64,000 nt of DNA from Blastocystis hominis (GCF_000151665.1 NW_013171815.1:261153-325152); one strand, 5' to 3'; shown: positions 33,206-44,435, numbered from the stretch's first letter. Numbers and translations: made by a program. Notes: generated from the sequence alone by a model not told the origin.

Positions 33206-36200
33206 ATGCAACAACGACTACAGGCATTGGAGAAACAAGCTAATTTATATATGGATTATGTACAGTTCGAATCGATTCATAAGTTGTAGTACCAAACTGC
33301 AAAGAGTAAAGGCGATATCAATAGTCAGATTCACTATTTGGGTTACGAAATTTCCCTTTTGGACGAGATAATACGGTTATCCGACAGAACAAAGTGCGAA
33401 TTAACAGTAAGGCATGATTTGTAGAGCTCAGCAGTATATGGCATCGAGAGTTAATGTTGTTAACAAGCGAAACGAGTTGATTACCATGATTCAGTCAGGT
33501 AATACAGTTTCGCCCGTAGTCCAACCGGTACTTCGTATGGGCACATCTCCTATTTTTCCTTCTGCTTCAAGTCGGTTATTGTACCATCGTTGATGTGAAG
33601 ATGCCGCTTCCCAGGGAATGCATAGCAATGCTCCTGTTACACCGATAATCGATTCTGCGAAGCTTGTGTCATCTTTACCTGCAGTTCCAGGTTCAATAAG
33701 CTCTGTTAGTACTTCATCGTCCTCCACCTCTGTTGGCACTCCATCTTCCCTCTCTACCAACAAAAAAGAATTCTATATTGATCGTGAATTGACGATGTGT
33801 GAGCGCGAGATTATCGGCTGGTCCTCGGTCATCAATAATATCACGTTCTGTCCTTGGAATGATTCGGACGCTTCGAGTTTTGATTCTACAATGTATAAAG
33901 ATAATTACAATTACCAACTCCCTCCCGATCTTGTACAGAAGGGTTGTTATTTTGAAGATCCTTATCGCGTTTTTGACTCTGTCTGTATCATCAACGGAGC
34001 GTTGGATCCCTTTTGTGTGGTTCAGGTGTGTTTTTTCTCCTTGATTCATTCGCAGAACAGTGTCAATGATTGCACAATCATTTCTTCTATGATTTCCTGC
34101 GCTCTCTACGAGTCTCGCTTTAAAAAACCCTTGATTTCTGGTATTATTTACCCACAAGCCAACAGTCGACCCACTGTCAATCGTTTTGGCAAATACTACA
34201 TCCGCCTCTTCTTCAACGGCATTCCGCGCCGTGTGGAAGTCGATCATCGCATTCTCGTCAAGCCCAGTCACAAACTTGTGGGCACTTTCTCGAGAGAGAA
34301 TGGCGAATTGTGGCCATCCCTCATCGAAAAAGCCTTCCTCAAAGCGCACGGAGGCTTTGGATACCGCGGGGGAAATGGCTGCCAGGACACGTACATTCTG
34401 ACGGGCTGGATTCCAGAGAATATCCACTTGAAGGAGGAGAAGGAGAGCAGTATTAATCAGATCTGGACGCGTCTCTACCGAGCTTTTAGGTGCTTTTTTC
34501 ATCATTCCATCGAGTGTAGAGCTGGAGATTGCATCATTACCGCGGGAACCTCGCCAGGTCTCACGGACGCCGATGAGAAAAGGCTGGGATTGGCGAATTC
34601 TCATTGCTATTGTGTGTGTCGAGTAGGCGAAACTGAAAGCGATGCGACGTAGTTGGAGGAAGTCGAAGGGCATCGATTGATTCAATTGCGGAATCCGTGG
34701 GGATCCATATCGTGGAAGGGAAGGTTCTGCTATCAGGATCGGCAGAGCTGGACGCCGGCAATGCAAGTACACGAAGAGAAGAGAATTCGATGTAGAAATT
34801 GTGTCCTGATTATATGCGACGTGCGACTGATCCGAGTTTTGACGACGGTTTGTTCTGGATGGAGCTAAGTGACTTCTTGAAATACTTCAAAGGCTTGTGA
34901 GTGCCGATCGGTGGATTGATGTCCAGTAACGTCAATTGGGCTCCGAATCTCTTGCCGAAGTCGTGCACGTTCCACGAAGCATACACGAACACGTATCAGG
35001 GAGTTGAATCGGACACGCAGGACATGAGCCAAAGTCCGCAATACATAATGGAGTTCACAAACCCCACTCAATTCAATCAGCCGGTTTACGTGATGCTTTC
35101 TCGGCACTACACACAATACTTCCAGCTTCTAGGCAATGAAAACTACCGCGTGCTGCTCAGTGTGCAGCTCTTCGAAATCGATAAGCCACGGCTTGTTGTG
35201 AAGAATGCAGACGTGATTCGTCGAATCGAACCAGAGATCATTTTCACCAACACGCCCTACGACTTCGCGAAGGTTTACGTCCCGCCCGGCCGCCATATTT
35301 ACTGTGCGATCGTGCTGACCGTCAAGGAGGGTCCGGAGAACAACCAGCGATTCAACTTCACCATTCAGTTCCGCTATCCAAACACGCTTCAGGGACAAAT
35401 CAAGCATGTGAACGACTATCCGCAGTATCACTTCACCTGGCGAGTCGGCGGTGCGTGGGACCAAGCCAATAACGGAGGGAGACGCTCCTTGCAAAAATAC
35501 GACCGGAATCCTACTTATTTGTTCTCCCTACCAAACCCGATCAGTGTGATTTTCTATTTGGAATCAGTGCGAAACAAAACAATCTCCATTCATTTGTGTC
35601 TGTTTCGGAAAAGCGATTGGGAGGCCGGACGCTTCGACCAAATCATCGAAGACTCCGGCGACTACCGAAACTATTCGTGTTCTTTCCGAGCCGAATTGCC
35701 GCCCGGCGAGTACGCTCTCGTGGCTTCTTCATATCCTTTCAATCACTCCAGGGAGTCCTTCACTGCAGATTCAGCGATAAGGAATATGGAGCCTACACAG
35801 TCAGCGCGCGAGCATCGATTCCGCTCTCTGCGGTTGAGCGAAACACGATTTACTCTCCGCTGCCTGAGCTAACGAAGAACGTCGCGTACAGTTACTCCGT
35901 TTCTATGTATGTGTATGCGGAGTGCACTGGACTCAGCGTGCTGGGCAGCACTGGATTCGAAAAGGCGTGCTAGTAGATCTCAAGAAAACGCGGTGAATTG
36001 TAGCTCGCGTCTGACTGTGACGAACGACATGCTCTTCTCGGCGAAAGTCACAACGTCGATCGGCACTGTGCCGATTATTGCCGTGTTCTCGTTGGATGAT
36101 AGAGGGAATCCGAAGAGCAAGTTGATTGCGCAGAATGCAGTGGAGATATCCTCTCTGAAAGAATGGACGAGCGTTACGAGTTTGAGTTGTAATCTGAAGA

Positions 36201-36307
36201 AAGGAGTGTATTTAGTGTCGTACGGACTGAAGGAAACGGGCAGTGGCTATCTTCAGGTGAAGTTGTTTGGAAGTTCGATGTTGAAATTGTTCTTGCGTGT
36301 TTACTGA
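33206..36307 (+). CDS. CAPN7: Calpain-7/PalB-like cysteine protease
   Basis: Calpain of the PalB/calpain-7 group, linked elsewhere to ESCRT and endosomal signalling. The N-terminus is a short helical region (LEKQANLYMDYYQTAKSKGD) that could be a reduced MIT domain, followed by a Ser-rich linker. The catalytic core carries Cys in SVNDCTIISSM, the SGIIYPQ and LWPSLIEKAFLKAHGG blocks, LTGWIPE, His in NSHCYCV and Asn in LRNPWGSISWKGRF, so the triad is intact. Two C2-like domains follow (YVMLSRHYTQYF..., YSCSFRAELPPGEYAL). About ten introns of 25-33 nt are needed; joins near 33500-33600 and 35900-35990 are uncertain. The encoded stop is TGA 36305-36307, but T36293 plus N4 plus TGTTTACT suggests the mRNA may end earlier with a poly(A)-made stop. 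Confidence 0.88.
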
Positions 36308-36315
36308 AACAAATA
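36298..36315. terminator. Facing polyadenylation motifs of a convergent gene pair
   Basis: A plus-strand TGTTTACT (36298-36305) and a minus-strand TATTTGTT (36308-36315) are separated by 2 bp. Each has a T four bases upstream (36293 plus; complement of 36320 minus, which is the T of the minus gene's TGA). Confidence 0.65.
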
Positions 36316-36317
36316 GT

Positions 36318-37073
36318 TCAAAACTCTTGGAGGAAACGAGAAACGAGAGACGAATCTCTCCAGAGGTGGAAGAGCGAAGCTGCCCATTGGCCGCGTTCTT
36401 GATTGGTTTGTTGGATCGTCTCACGAATATGAAGCTCGTTGATGAGATCGGAACGGTTTTCTTTCTTCCATTTCGGATAGAAACGTTCCACCACTGCCAT
36501 GCAAAACGAGGGAGTGTGCAGAGTCGGAAGTATCGAAGTAATCGCGTCCTCTGTGGCAATGCCTTCGCGTAAAAGAACCCTCCACTGGTCTAGGGAAAGT
36601 TTCTATGAGTAAGTTATACAAAACAGTGTAAAAAACGTCAAGACAAGAAAGAGAGGGACTAAAAAACTTTTGGATGGAGTCAAATTGACGATCTGAGACG
36701 GGTTGTGACGGCTGTACAGTAGCCGTGGGAGATGGGGAAGAGAGAAGCTTAAAATCCATTACATCACGTATATCGAAGCTTGGATCAGGAATAATAATGT
36801 CGTTTTCTGAGGGGATGTGCATTCCCTCGACTGCCGTCTACTCTTTATGGAAAGAATGATAGAGCACACTCGCAGGGATCGGATGGAGAACCATTTTAAG
36901 TACTTCCCCTGAAGGTAAAGTAAAAGAGAAGGGATCTTCGTCCTGATTATCCCCTTCCTGTTTTGCATCTTGATTTAGTGATTTTGAGATGGAATCTAAG
37001 AGAACATGTACCACTTTTGTCCTGTACCTAGTGAAGCTTCAATTTCGCTTCCCCCCACTGATTCCCACTCCAT
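36318..37073 (-). CDS. Uncharacterised helical protein
   Basis: Four exons: MEWESVGGSEIEASL, then a 32-nt intron, an acidic stretch, FSFTLPSGEVLKMVLHPIP, then a 35-nt intron, ENDIIIPDPSFDIRDVMDFK and a Ser/Pro linker, then a 34-nt intron, and a helical C-terminal half (DQWRVLLREGIATEDAITSILPTLH and MAVVERFYPKWKKENRSDLINELHIRETIQQ) with the end FLQEF. No family is recognised. Its TGA begins exactly at the predicted cleavage T, so the 3' UTR may be absent. Confidence 0.6.
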
Positions 37074-37201
37074 TTTTCTCGTAAAATTGGCAAAACAGAA
37101 GAAGAAGAAGAAGAAGAAGAAGAAGAATACTACAACTACTACTTGGAATAGGGAGTTTCATCTTTGAATAGATCGTTATGTTTCTTTGTCGAATTCAAAA
37201 A

Positions 37202-38834
37202 ATGGATTTCTTAAAACAGCTGGCTCCCTACTATCGAAGATATGAAGAGTTGTCTGTCGAGAATTTGAATGAAGCTGACTTTATTTGCACTTCTCGGGCT
37301 GTTCGAACTTGTAGTTTCTTATTATGTCTGTACTGATCGCTAGCATCATTTGCGGATAGATATGACGATTTGTCGCAAACACTCAGTGAGACAATGAAGC
37401 TAGCTAGTAAGATATTGTATGTTTGATGGCGAACAGATTCAGACATTGGAAGTATGACCGAAGAACAGTTCAATTCTTCGGTTACGAGTTTATTTTCCTC
37501 AATTCCTCAACCTCCTATTCATACGGTTGCGTCTGGATCGTATGCGAATGTTTCGAGCGTTCCTCCCGATCTTCTCTGTGATTCTTACACTTTATCGCTC
37601 TACGAAATGTAGTTTCGTCCACCCCTTTGAACATAGGATCCTATACGGATCTCACCCCCTTGACAGCCTGGTGAATAGCGGCATTACCCAGTTGCTCGAA
37701 CGTTTTTTATACATGCGTCCTATAGCTATTTGCAACGCGTACATGCAGTCGATTCGTCTTCGACACACCGAAGTAAGGTTTTCTTTCCTTCCTTCCTTTC
37801 TTCCTAGACTCCTGATTTTACTTGTTCGCCTCACAGTTTTGTTTTCTCGCAATCCCGAATCAACCTAAATGAGCCAATCGAGCTCACCGTGACGTTGACG
37901 AACCTCTCCTCTTCCCAAAAGGTAATTCTGGTCACACCCGTTCCTTCGCGCGAAGACACCGCCTTTACACTTGAGCTCTCTCAAGACGGTCGAATTTAAT
38001 AATTATAAGTGAATTCCAGAAGTGTGTTTAAAGCGCGGGAAATCTTCGACCGTTACAATTTCGATCACATTCACCCAGGTTCGTTTTGGACGCTCCCCCT
38101 TCTTTCTAGCGCTCTGTTCATCTGTCGAAGCTTATTCTCTTCCAATCTGCCACCACACGCGACGTAATCAATATTTCGGCTTCGTCGATCCCGAAAGTTT
38201 TCGGCGTGGATCCGTACTTCCTTCCCTCCACGACCGAGAACGGATTGACTGTTCCCAGGATTTTGGCGCTGCTGAAGGCCAAGCTGATCCAAATGAATGG
38301 GTTAAAAACGGTTGAATCGTTTCGCTGCTGCGTTGATGGGTAGAAAGGAATCTTCCGGATTTCCTGCAATGTGAACGAAGGCGAGAAAATGATCGAGTTC
38401 ATCGACAGCAACAGCGATCGTCTCTCGACTCCCGACGATTTGAACATCACGGACGTGAACTTGGTGACGTTTTTGATCAAGGTTCGATTTGGAATCGCTG
38501 TTTTTGTTTGCTTACAAATAGTTTTTCTATCGGTCCCTTCCCGTTCCGCTGCTGAATTCCGTCGAAATGAAGGCGTTCGAGAAGTGTGCCTGCGCCAAGG
38601 ACTGCATGCAGATCGTGAATTCGCTGCCTCGGCAGTCCAAAGATTTAGTGCTGTGGATTTTGCAACTCATGGCGTTGGTTAGCTCCAACTCGAGCACCAA
38701 TCTCATGAATGCGAATAACTGTGCTACGTTAGTCGCTCCGAATTTGTTTTCGGTGGAGGACTTGGAGCTGTTCGATAGGATGCTGCCTTTTGTGACACTC
38801 TTTTGCACGTTACTCATTAGTTCGTTCCAGGAGT
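37202..38834 (+). CDS. ASH-RhoGAP protein (OCRL-like without the phosphatase)
   Basis: The N-terminus is a helical region (MDFLKQLAPYYRRYEELSVENL, SFADRYDDLSQTLSETMKLA). It is followed by an Ig-like/ASH beta domain (FTCSPHSFVFSQSRINLNEPIELTVTLTNLSSSQK, KRGKSSTVTISITF, DVINISASSIPKVFG) and a RhoGAP domain: LTVPRILALLKAKL, the arginine-finger motif KGIFRISCNVNEGEK, FLIKFFYRSLPVPLL and MNANNCATLVAPNLF. ASH followed by RhoGAP is the C-terminal architecture of OCRL/INPP5B; the 5-phosphatase is absent here. About eight introns of 28-40 nt. No in-frame stop is encoded before the poly(A) motif: T38834 is first in its codon and TGTTTGTT starts at 38839, giving ...LISSFQE-stop. Confidence 0.85.
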
Positions 38835-38838
38835 TTTC

Positions 38839-38846
38839 TGTTTGTT
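38839..38846 (+). terminator. Polyadenylation motif TGTTTGTT
   Basis: Perfect motif four bases after T38834. The ATG of the next gene begins at 38856. Confidence 0.85.
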
Positions 38847-38855
38847 TTTATAACG

Positions 38856-39767
38856 ATGCGGGTACGGATCGAATGGGTCTGCTAACTAGAAACCGTACTC
38901 GTTTTATCCCCAAAAACGATTTGTGAGGAGATCGTCCGATTGAATAACTCGTAGAAGGAAGGTACTAAATACGGGCAGAAAATATCCGGAGTTAGTCAAA
39001 ATGTTCGATTTAACCCGTCAGGTACGCGTTTGGCCAGCTTTTAACGATTTATAGTTTACAAAAGAAAACTGGCATTATCGCGAACTACCTTTGTAAATCC
39101 TGAGATGGAAAAACTCCAAAAGGAGTTAGAGTTGATAAAACACCAGAAACGTTCGATGGGCGTGAAAAACGCCGAGAACACAAAGTCCGAAATCGTAAGA
39201 ATCAACGGGGAACAATATAGAGTGAATGGATTCAAAATGGATGTGGTAGTGAAAAGTGTGAAACCGAAGTCTGACTCGGTTTGTCTCCAGTATTGTAAGT
39301 ACGGAACGTGCTCGAACGAGCACTGTCCAAATAGACACGATCGCAATTTGGTCCGAATTTGCCCATCCTTTCTAAAAGTAATAGGAAAGTGTGTGTTTGC
39401 AATGATAGGGGTGCTGTACGAATGAGGCTTGTACCTTAAACCACACAATGATTCCGGACTTGGTTCCGTTGTGTACATTTTATCAAAATGGACGATGTTC
39501 AAATGAAAAGTGCAACTATCGTCATGAGAAGGTAGCATCATGAAAAGCCATGTAAACGCAGGTCCCTGCCACCACTCCCATTTGTCGTAATTTCAGTGCA
39601 GGGTATTGCAAAAGTGGCATTTCTTGCCCTTATAAGCACATCTATTCGCGTAGCGCTCTGTTTGTGTTTTTGGTCATTTTCGATAGACGTTCCTTCTTCG
39701 CGTCCGCAAATCCAGACAGACGATGAAGTGATCTCCAAGTTTCTCCCTAGTTTTATCTCTCTTCCGT
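38856..39767 (+). CDS. ZC3H3-like CCCH zinc-finger protein
   Basis: The ZC3H3/YTH1-like family acts in mRNA 3' processing and export. Start MRKPYSFYPQKRF; introns of 28, 32, 33, 31, 30 and 37 nt are removed. The domain ahead of the fingers (EIVRINGEQYRVNGFKMDVVVK) matches the family's NG...Y block. Four CCCH fingers follow: VCLQYCKYGTCSNEHCPNRH, ICPSFLKGCCTNEACTLNH, LCTFYQNGRCSNEKCNYRH and ICRNFSAGYCKSGISCPYKH. The last intron contains a decoy TGTTTGTG. After it the frame runs DDEVISKFLPSFISLP and has no encoded stop: T39767 plus TTCC-type N4 spacing to TGTTTGTT at 39772 predicts a poly(A)-made TAA. The protein's likely role in poly(A) biology is notable given that dependence. Confidence 0.87.
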
Positions 39768-39771
39768 TCCC

Positions 39772-39779
39772 TGTTTGTT
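39772..39779 (+). terminator. Polyadenylation motif TGTTTGTT
   Basis: Perfect motif four bases after T39767, ending the ZC3H3-like gene. Confidence 0.85.
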
Positions 39780-39872
39780 GTTATTTCATCCTTCACGAGA
39801 GCAGCAATCCATCCTCCCACCTCTCGTCTCTCACGACCATTTCATTTGTGTTTGGAACAAGCAACGCAACGA

Positions 39873-39880
39873 AACAAACG
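39873..39880 (-). terminator. Polyadenylation motif CGTTTGTT (minus strand)
   Basis: One-base variant of the motif. The T four bases upstream is the first base of the transhydrogenase stop codon TAG (39883-39885), predicting a zero-length 3' UTR. Confidence 0.75.
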
Positions 39881-39882
39881 AA

Positions 39883-42800
39883 CTACATCTTCTTGAACAT
39901 GTCGAGCATGCGACGAGTGATATAGAATCCACCACCAATGTTAATGGCGGAGAATAAAATAGCAACCAGAGAAATCCAGAAGGAAATCGAGTCAAAAGGA
40001 TCGATGGCCTGGAACAGAGCTCCCAAAATGACCACTCCAGAAATAGCGTTCGTCACGGACATCAGAGGAGTGTGCAGCGAGGACGTGACGTTCCAGATGG
40101 AGTTGTAACCAACTACGCAGGCCAGAGCGAACACCATCAACTGGGAAGTGAAGGTCGGAGGCAGGAAGAATCCCACCACCACCAGCACAACGAACATGGC
40201 GATGACCGCAATGGCGCGGCGCGCGTTGTCCGAGAGCGACTGCTGAGGCAGCACCGCCACCGACTTGGTGGTCTTCTTGACGATGGGCTTGCTTGGAGGC
40301 GGGGCGCTGACGTCCTTGGGCGGATAGGTGACCGCGCCGCCGTTGCAGACCAGCATCGAGCGAATGATGTCATCGGAAACGTCGATCTTGAAGTCCTGCG
40401 CCTTGCCCATGTGCTCCAGCAGACGGAAGATGTTGTTCGCGTACATCTCCGAGGCGATACGCGACATGCGGCAGGGCAGCTGCTTGTATCCGATGATGGT
40501 CACGCCCTTGTGCACGACCACTTCGCCGGGCTGCGTCAGCTCGCAGTTTCCGCCAGTGCGGGCAGCCAGATCCACGATCACAGAGCCCGTCTTCATGGCC
40601 TCCACGTGCTCCCGCTTCAGCAGAATGGGCGCGCGCTTACCCGGAATGGCAGCGGTGGAAATGATCACATTGCACTCCTTGGCCTGGGCCAGGAACAGAG
40701 CCATCTCGGCATCGATGTACTCCTTACTCATCACCTTGGCGTATCCTCCCTTGCCTTCTCCAGACTCGGTCGAGGCCACCTTCAGGTCCAGGAAGGTTCC
40801 ACCCATCGACTCCACCTGCTCTCGGCACACCGAACGGGTATCGAAGCAGCGCACATCGGCTCCCAGCGCCTTGGCAGCGCCGATCGCCTCCAGTCCAGCG
40901 ACACCAGCACCAATAATCAGCATCTTGCAGGGATCGAACTTTCCGGCAGCAGTGATCTGAGGGGCGAAGAAGCCCTGGTAGGCGGAGCAGGCCTCGATCA
41001 CGGCACGGTAACCAGCGATCTTTCCCATCGAGGACAGCGAGTCGAGCTTCTGAGCGGTCGTGGTACGAGGAACGCTATCCATAGCGAGCCACTGCACGTT
41101 CTTATCGGCGACAGCCTTCAGCATATCAGGATTCTGAGCGGGCGAAGCGTAGGAGACCAGAACCTGGCCTTCTCGCAGCATCTTAATCTCATTGGGGAGA
41201 GGCTCGTTCAGCTTCACGATCACATCCGACATGGAGAACACTTCCTCGGCAGACACAATCTCCACACCGACCTTCTCGTACTCCTCGCGAGTGAACATCG
41301 AGCCCTCACCGGCGCCCTCCTCGATCACCACCTTGAAGCCCATCTTCCGCAGGTTGATGGCAGCGTTGGGAGTCATAGCCACACGGGTCTCTTCCTCGCC
41401 GACCTCCTTCGGAATACCCACGGTCATCTTCGTTTCGTACGCCTTGAAGTCGAACTCCTCCTCCTGCTGCATGGCAGCAGCGACCGCATCGGCCGAAATC
41501 TTCTCCGCGTTCTTGGTCTTCTCCTTCAGCTCGGTCACGATGGCCTCCACGGTCTGCTTGGCATCACCGAAGCACATGTTGGTGTTCTCGAAGAAGAACA
41601 GCGGATTCTCGACGTCCGAATAACCCTTTCCCATGGATCGCTTGAACACGACCACCTGGCGCGACTCCCACACGCGGATCACGGGCATTCCGGCAATGGC
41701 GGAGGTGGGATCGTTTTCGGCAGCAGGGTTCACCGTATCGTTGGCACCAATGACCAGCGTGATGTCGTTCTCTTTCATCGTCGGGTTCACCTCCTCCATC
41801 GAGTGCACGATGTTGTAAGGGACGTTGGCCTCGGCGAGCAGCACGTTCATGTGGCCGGGCAGACGACCCGCCACGGGGTGGATTCCGAACTCCACTCTCT
41901 TTCCGACGCTGATCAGAATGTTGGTCATTTCGGCCACGGCGTGCTGCGCGTGGCCCACGGCCATTCCGTATCCAGGGACGATCAAAACTCTCTTGGCGTC
42001 CATCAGCTTCTCGGCAACCGCCTCGGGCTTGATGGGGAAGTGGGGCTTCTCGGGCTCCGACTTGCCCTCCTTCTTGGCGGGGGCCTTGGAGGAACCCTCT
42101 CCGAATCCTCCGGCGAGCACGCTCATCAGAGAACGGTTCATGGACAGACACATGATGTAGGACAGAATGGCTCCGCTGGAAGCGACGATGGCTCCAGTAA
42201 TAATCAGCAGGTTATCCTGCAGCATGAATCCGGCAGTGCATCCACTGATTCCGGAGAAAGCGTTCAGCACAGAAATAACCACAGGCATATCAGCACCTCC
42301 AATAGGAAGGACAAAGCAATAACCATAGATTCCAGCAACAACAACCAAAATAATGTTGAACACCCATCCCCAGGAAAGGTCCATCACGGGAGGGAAGAAG
42401 TCACGAACCTCCTTATCAAAAAAGGCAGTGAGACCTCCCAGAACCATGAGGACGATCGAAATGATCATCAGGATGGCGTTCACAACGGCGAAGCCGTTGA
42501 AATGAGGAGTCTTCAGCTTTCCGTCCAGCTTGTAGCAAGCGGCAACTGAACCGACGAAAGTGACGATACCGATAAAGATACCGAGCTCCATGAAAACGAT
42601 CTGAATCACAGCCTCCGAACTGCGGTAAGCAGGGCTCAGGAATGTGAGAGCGCTATTCATAACCAATCCGAGAAGGAGGCTTACTTGGGAGAGAAGAGCA
42701 GAGCAAGGCCTTCCAAAGCAGCAGCCAGACCTCCAAAAGCATTAAGGAGACCGACCATCTGAGGCATTCCAGTCATGGCAACACGGCAAGCGATGAACTA

Positions 42801-43204
42801 CCAATAATAACGAGCAAGTAGCAGGTCCTACGATACCGATTGCGAGACCGATCACCGTAAAAATTGGAGGAGCCCACCAAGCCTGGCCATTATTCACCAA
42901 ATCACCCCAATCGGCAAGCTCGCTAATAATTCCGGTACGAATGTACTGCATAACGGCACAAGCCAGCATACCGATAATACCAAACCTAGTCATTAGAACC
43001 CTCATTCAAACATACCAATTACCAGCTCTAGCAGTTTCCTGCTGTCCAAGCCCCAAAATAGAAAAGATAAACATAACAGCACTGCCCACGTAGATCACAT
43101 CAGTAAAGGAATCAAGCATGGCAGGGGCTGTAGTGTTCTGTAATCCAGGAACTATGGATAAAACAATTCACTAACACAAAACCTATAAGGGTAGTATTGT
43201 CCAT
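39883..43204 (-). CDS. NNT: Proton-translocating NAD(P) transhydrogenase, fused in beta-alpha order
   Basis: Couples hydride transfer between NADH and NADP to proton movement in the organelle inner membrane. Joining five exons (introns 43152-43182, 42986-43015, 42798-42831, 42653-42684) gives the beta-type membrane domain first (GQAWWAPPIFTVIGLAIG, VAMTGMPQMVGLLNAFGG). Next comes the NADP-binding domain III (VLIVPGYGMAVGHAQHAV, GRLPGHMNVLLAEANVPY, GANDTVNPAAE). The NAD-binding domain I follows (VGIPKEVGEEETRVAMTPNAA, MLIIGAGVAGLEAIG), then the alpha-type membrane helices to the end. This beta-then-alpha single chain is the arrangement known from Entamoeba and apicomplexans and differs from animal NNT (alpha-beta). 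A long antisense open frame (40072-42549) is only a shadow of its codon bias. The N-terminus MDNTTLIVPGLQNTTAPA is hydrophobic rather than a classical presequence. Confidence 0.95.
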
Positions 43205-43224
43205 CGTTTCCGACTTGATAAAAA

Positions 43225-43792
43225 AAATGAACCATACAATCAGCTGTATACGCACCAATTTGGCAAACTTGTGCGTCCAATCAGATGCGAATCATCTCTA
43301 TTTTGAGGGATCTAGAAGATGCATATTAAATAAAAACAATTATGAATATGTAAAATACGAATTTAAAGAGTGCCGAGTGACAGAAGGGAAGAGTGAAATC
43401 GAAAGTTTGCTTTTTGAGGTCTATTTATTCTATTATTTGAGAATAACCAAATTCGAGAATGAGAATACTCTGTACAGAGACGCCTCATTTCCATACTCCA
43501 CTCAGTACAGACGGTATTTCAATGGTGTTCTAAAAACTAAAATTCAAAGAAACTAGGAAGGAGTGTATGTGTTCATTCAATTTAGGAACTCGTGGTTGAT
43601 ATAATTATCAAGAATAGTTATCCACACTATGCATGCTGTTTGACCAGTGTGAGTGAAACTCCCAGACTGCTTGATAATTATGAATTCTTTATGAAACCTG
43701 GTCCATTCCCTACTCAGCAAGAAATTTGTGTGACATCACTAGTACGTATGTAGATTTTCTATGCTGATGGGCTTGAGGATGGACTAAGATGA
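43225..43792 (+). CDS. Uncharacterised small protein
   Basis: AT-rich gene between the transhydrogenase start and uL13. The first exon can be read from MNHTISCIRTN... through EIESLLFEVYLFYYLRITKFENENTLYRDASFPYSTQYRRYFNGVLKTKI. A short intron near 43557-43585 leads to ELVVDIIIKNSYPHYACCLTSVSETPRLLDNYEFFMKPGPFPTQQEICVTSL. A 36-nt intron then gives DGLR and TGA at 43790-43792. The exon pattern supports a real gene; the start and any further introns in the first 350 bp are uncertain. No family is recognised. Confidence 0.5.
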
Positions 43793-43824
43793 TTTGAATG
43801 AGTGAACTTACGCTGTATAGAGAA

Positions 43825-44435
43825 ATGTTCGAAAAGGAGGTTGTTATCGACTGTAAGGGACATATCATGGGCCGTCTTGCTTCTGTTGTTGCCAAGGAGC
43901 TTCTCTCCGGACAGAAGGTTGTGTGCGTCCGCTGCGAGGACATTAACATCACCGGAGGAAGTAAAGTGTAGCGAGCCGTGATAATTGAATAGTGATGCGT
44001 AACCGTGTGCGCCGTGAGGCCTATCTTCGTAAGAAGATGAACACCAACCCTGCTCGTGGTGGCTACCATCAGAGCGCTCCTTCTGAGATCTTCAAGCGTG
44101 CTGTGCGCGGAATGATTCCCCACAAGACCCCTCGTGGAGGCAACGCGATGAGCAATCTGAAGTGCTTCGACGGAGTGCCTGCTCCCTACGACAAGAAGAA
44201 GCGCGTGGTTGTGCCCGCTGCCTACCGCGTTTCTCACCTGAGGTAGGTGGAGAGGACATTGGAGTGAGGAAATAGACCCGATCGTGCCTACATCACTGCT
44301 GGACACCTCGCCAGCCAGTTCGGATGGAGATACGGACATCTCATCCAGCGTCTGGAGGCTAAGAGACTCGCGAAGTCGAAGGAGTATTTCGAGAAGAAGA
44401 ACTCTGAGAAGAAGACGGAGAAGGCCTCTGAATAA
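43825..44435 (+). CDS. RPL13A: 60S ribosomal protein uL13 (RPL13A)
   Basis: Large-subunit cytosolic ribosomal protein. Three exons with introns of 32 and 33 nt. The sequence [45 protein letters not shown], then [21 protein letters not shown]-type blocks, [34 protein letters not shown] and [13 protein letters not shown] matches the family end to end. The Lys/Glu tail ends ASE with TAA. The predicted poly(A) site is T44469, giving a 34-nt 3' UTR, and the next gene's ATG follows 10 bp after the motif. Confidence 0.97.

Noticed and set aside
40072-42549. 825-codon open frame antisense to the transhydrogenase
   Set aside because: His/Gly/Leu-rich nonsense that mirrors the GC-rich third positions of the real gene; no domains and no exon partners.
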